A stretch of 64,000 nucleotides of DNA from Sporosarcina sp. Marseille-Q4063 (GTDB lineage: Bacteria > Bacillota > Bacilli > Bacillales_A > Planococcaceae), in the NCBI RefSeq assembly GCF_018309085.1, contig NZ_CP070502.1, positions 3,839,001-3,903,000 on the forward strand, in the 5' to 3' direction. The notes under the pieces were generated by a model. That model did no database searches and had not been told where the DNA came from. It saw only the letters and a program-made list of their open reading frames with translations. Shown one piece after another: positions 63,806-64,000 of the stretch; within the stretch, counting starts at the first letter, position 1, and each line of letters starts with the position of its first letter. The position numbers and the translations under genes were made by a program.

Positions 63806-64000
63806 TTAACTTTTCATTTCAGAATCCATCGGTTCCCATAACTCAATCTTATTTCCTTCCAAATCCAAAATATGCGCGAACTTTCCATAGACTTCAACTT
63901 GCAATTCCCCGACAACCTCAACATCTTTCGCTCGAATTTCTTCAAGATAGGAGGCTAAATCATTCACTCGAAAATTAATCATAAACTCTTTATCCGACGG
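63806..64000 (-). CDS. VOC family (glyoxalase/bleomycin-resistance-like) protein, C-terminal part
   Basis: Cut by the window end; 64 residues remain, in frame from base 64000 to TAA at 63808-63806. It contains a typical VOC C-terminal module: MINFRVNDLASYLEEIRAKDVE, then GKFAHILDLEGNKIELWEP, with the metal-ligand Glu of IELWEP. Superfamily is clear; function is not. Confidence 0.82.
   Translation of the reverse strand, partial: PSDKEFMINFRVNDLASYLEEIRAKDVEVVGELQVEVYGKFAHILDLEGNKIELWEPMDSEMKS

Overview
The window is a chromosomal segment of a low-to-moderate GC, endospore-forming Bacillales bacterium. Gene order over most of it follows Bacillus subtilis: rpsO-pnp-mlpA-ymxH-spoVFAB-asd-dapA-rnjB-spoIIIE-ymfCFHIK-rodZ-pgsA-cinA-recA-rny-ymdB-spoVS-miaB-ymcA-cotE-mutSL-miaA-hfq, then ynbB, lexA-yneA-yneB-ynzC-tkt-sirA-yneF. 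Sporulation genes (dipicolinate synthase, SpoIIIE, SpoVS, CotE, SirA, a LytH-like endopeptidase) show that it makes spores. The compact layout lacks several B. subtilis neighbours (ylxY, dapG, tepA, ymfJ, tdh/kbl, pbpX, hflX, glnRA). With the protein character this suggests Planococcaceae, such as Sporosarcina; that placement is inference.

Layout. 0-12.6 kb: riboflavin kinase end, RNA decay (PNPase, RNase J2), lysine/dipicolinate pathway and DNA translocase. 12.8-18.4 kb: GntR regulator and a NupNOPQ nucleoside ABC transporter. 18.5-25.6 kb: M16 peptidase pair, SDR, DUF3388, RodZ, PgsA, CinA. 25.7-40.4 kb: RecA, RNase Y, YmdB, SpoVS, tRNA modification (MiaB, MiaA), RicA, CotE, mismatch repair, Hfq. 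41-48 kb: YnbB, the SOS module (lexA divergent from yneA-yneB-ynzC), transketolase, SirA and YneF. 48-52.8 kb: HMG-CoA lyase and thiolase flanked by yqkD and yqkE, then a LytH-like peptidase. 53-59 kb: AppDFABC-type oligopeptide transporter. 59-64 kb: accessory, more AT-rich DNA with a DUF2332 gene, a decaying exopolysaccharide locus (truncated glycosyltransferase plus a deacetylase with an altered catalytic motif), an orphan ORF, a truncated hydrolase, an MFS transporter and the end of a VOC protein.

The strongest unexplained signal is a set of three intergenic arrays (after pnp, after recA, before lexA) built on a strict 21-nt period. The recA-rny and lexA arrays share a core (GA[A/G][T/C]AA preceded by CGG or CGA) and the same 21/29-nt spacing rule. 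The recA-rny array repeats that rule as a 92-bp higher-order unit about eight times. None looks like coding DNA or CRISPR. Other points are a pair of large hairpin elements with conserved outer arms and different cores, a CotE gene that appears to start at CTG and to end in a His-rich tail, a RicA without cysteine, and 3'-end hairpins after both ABC binding-protein genes.
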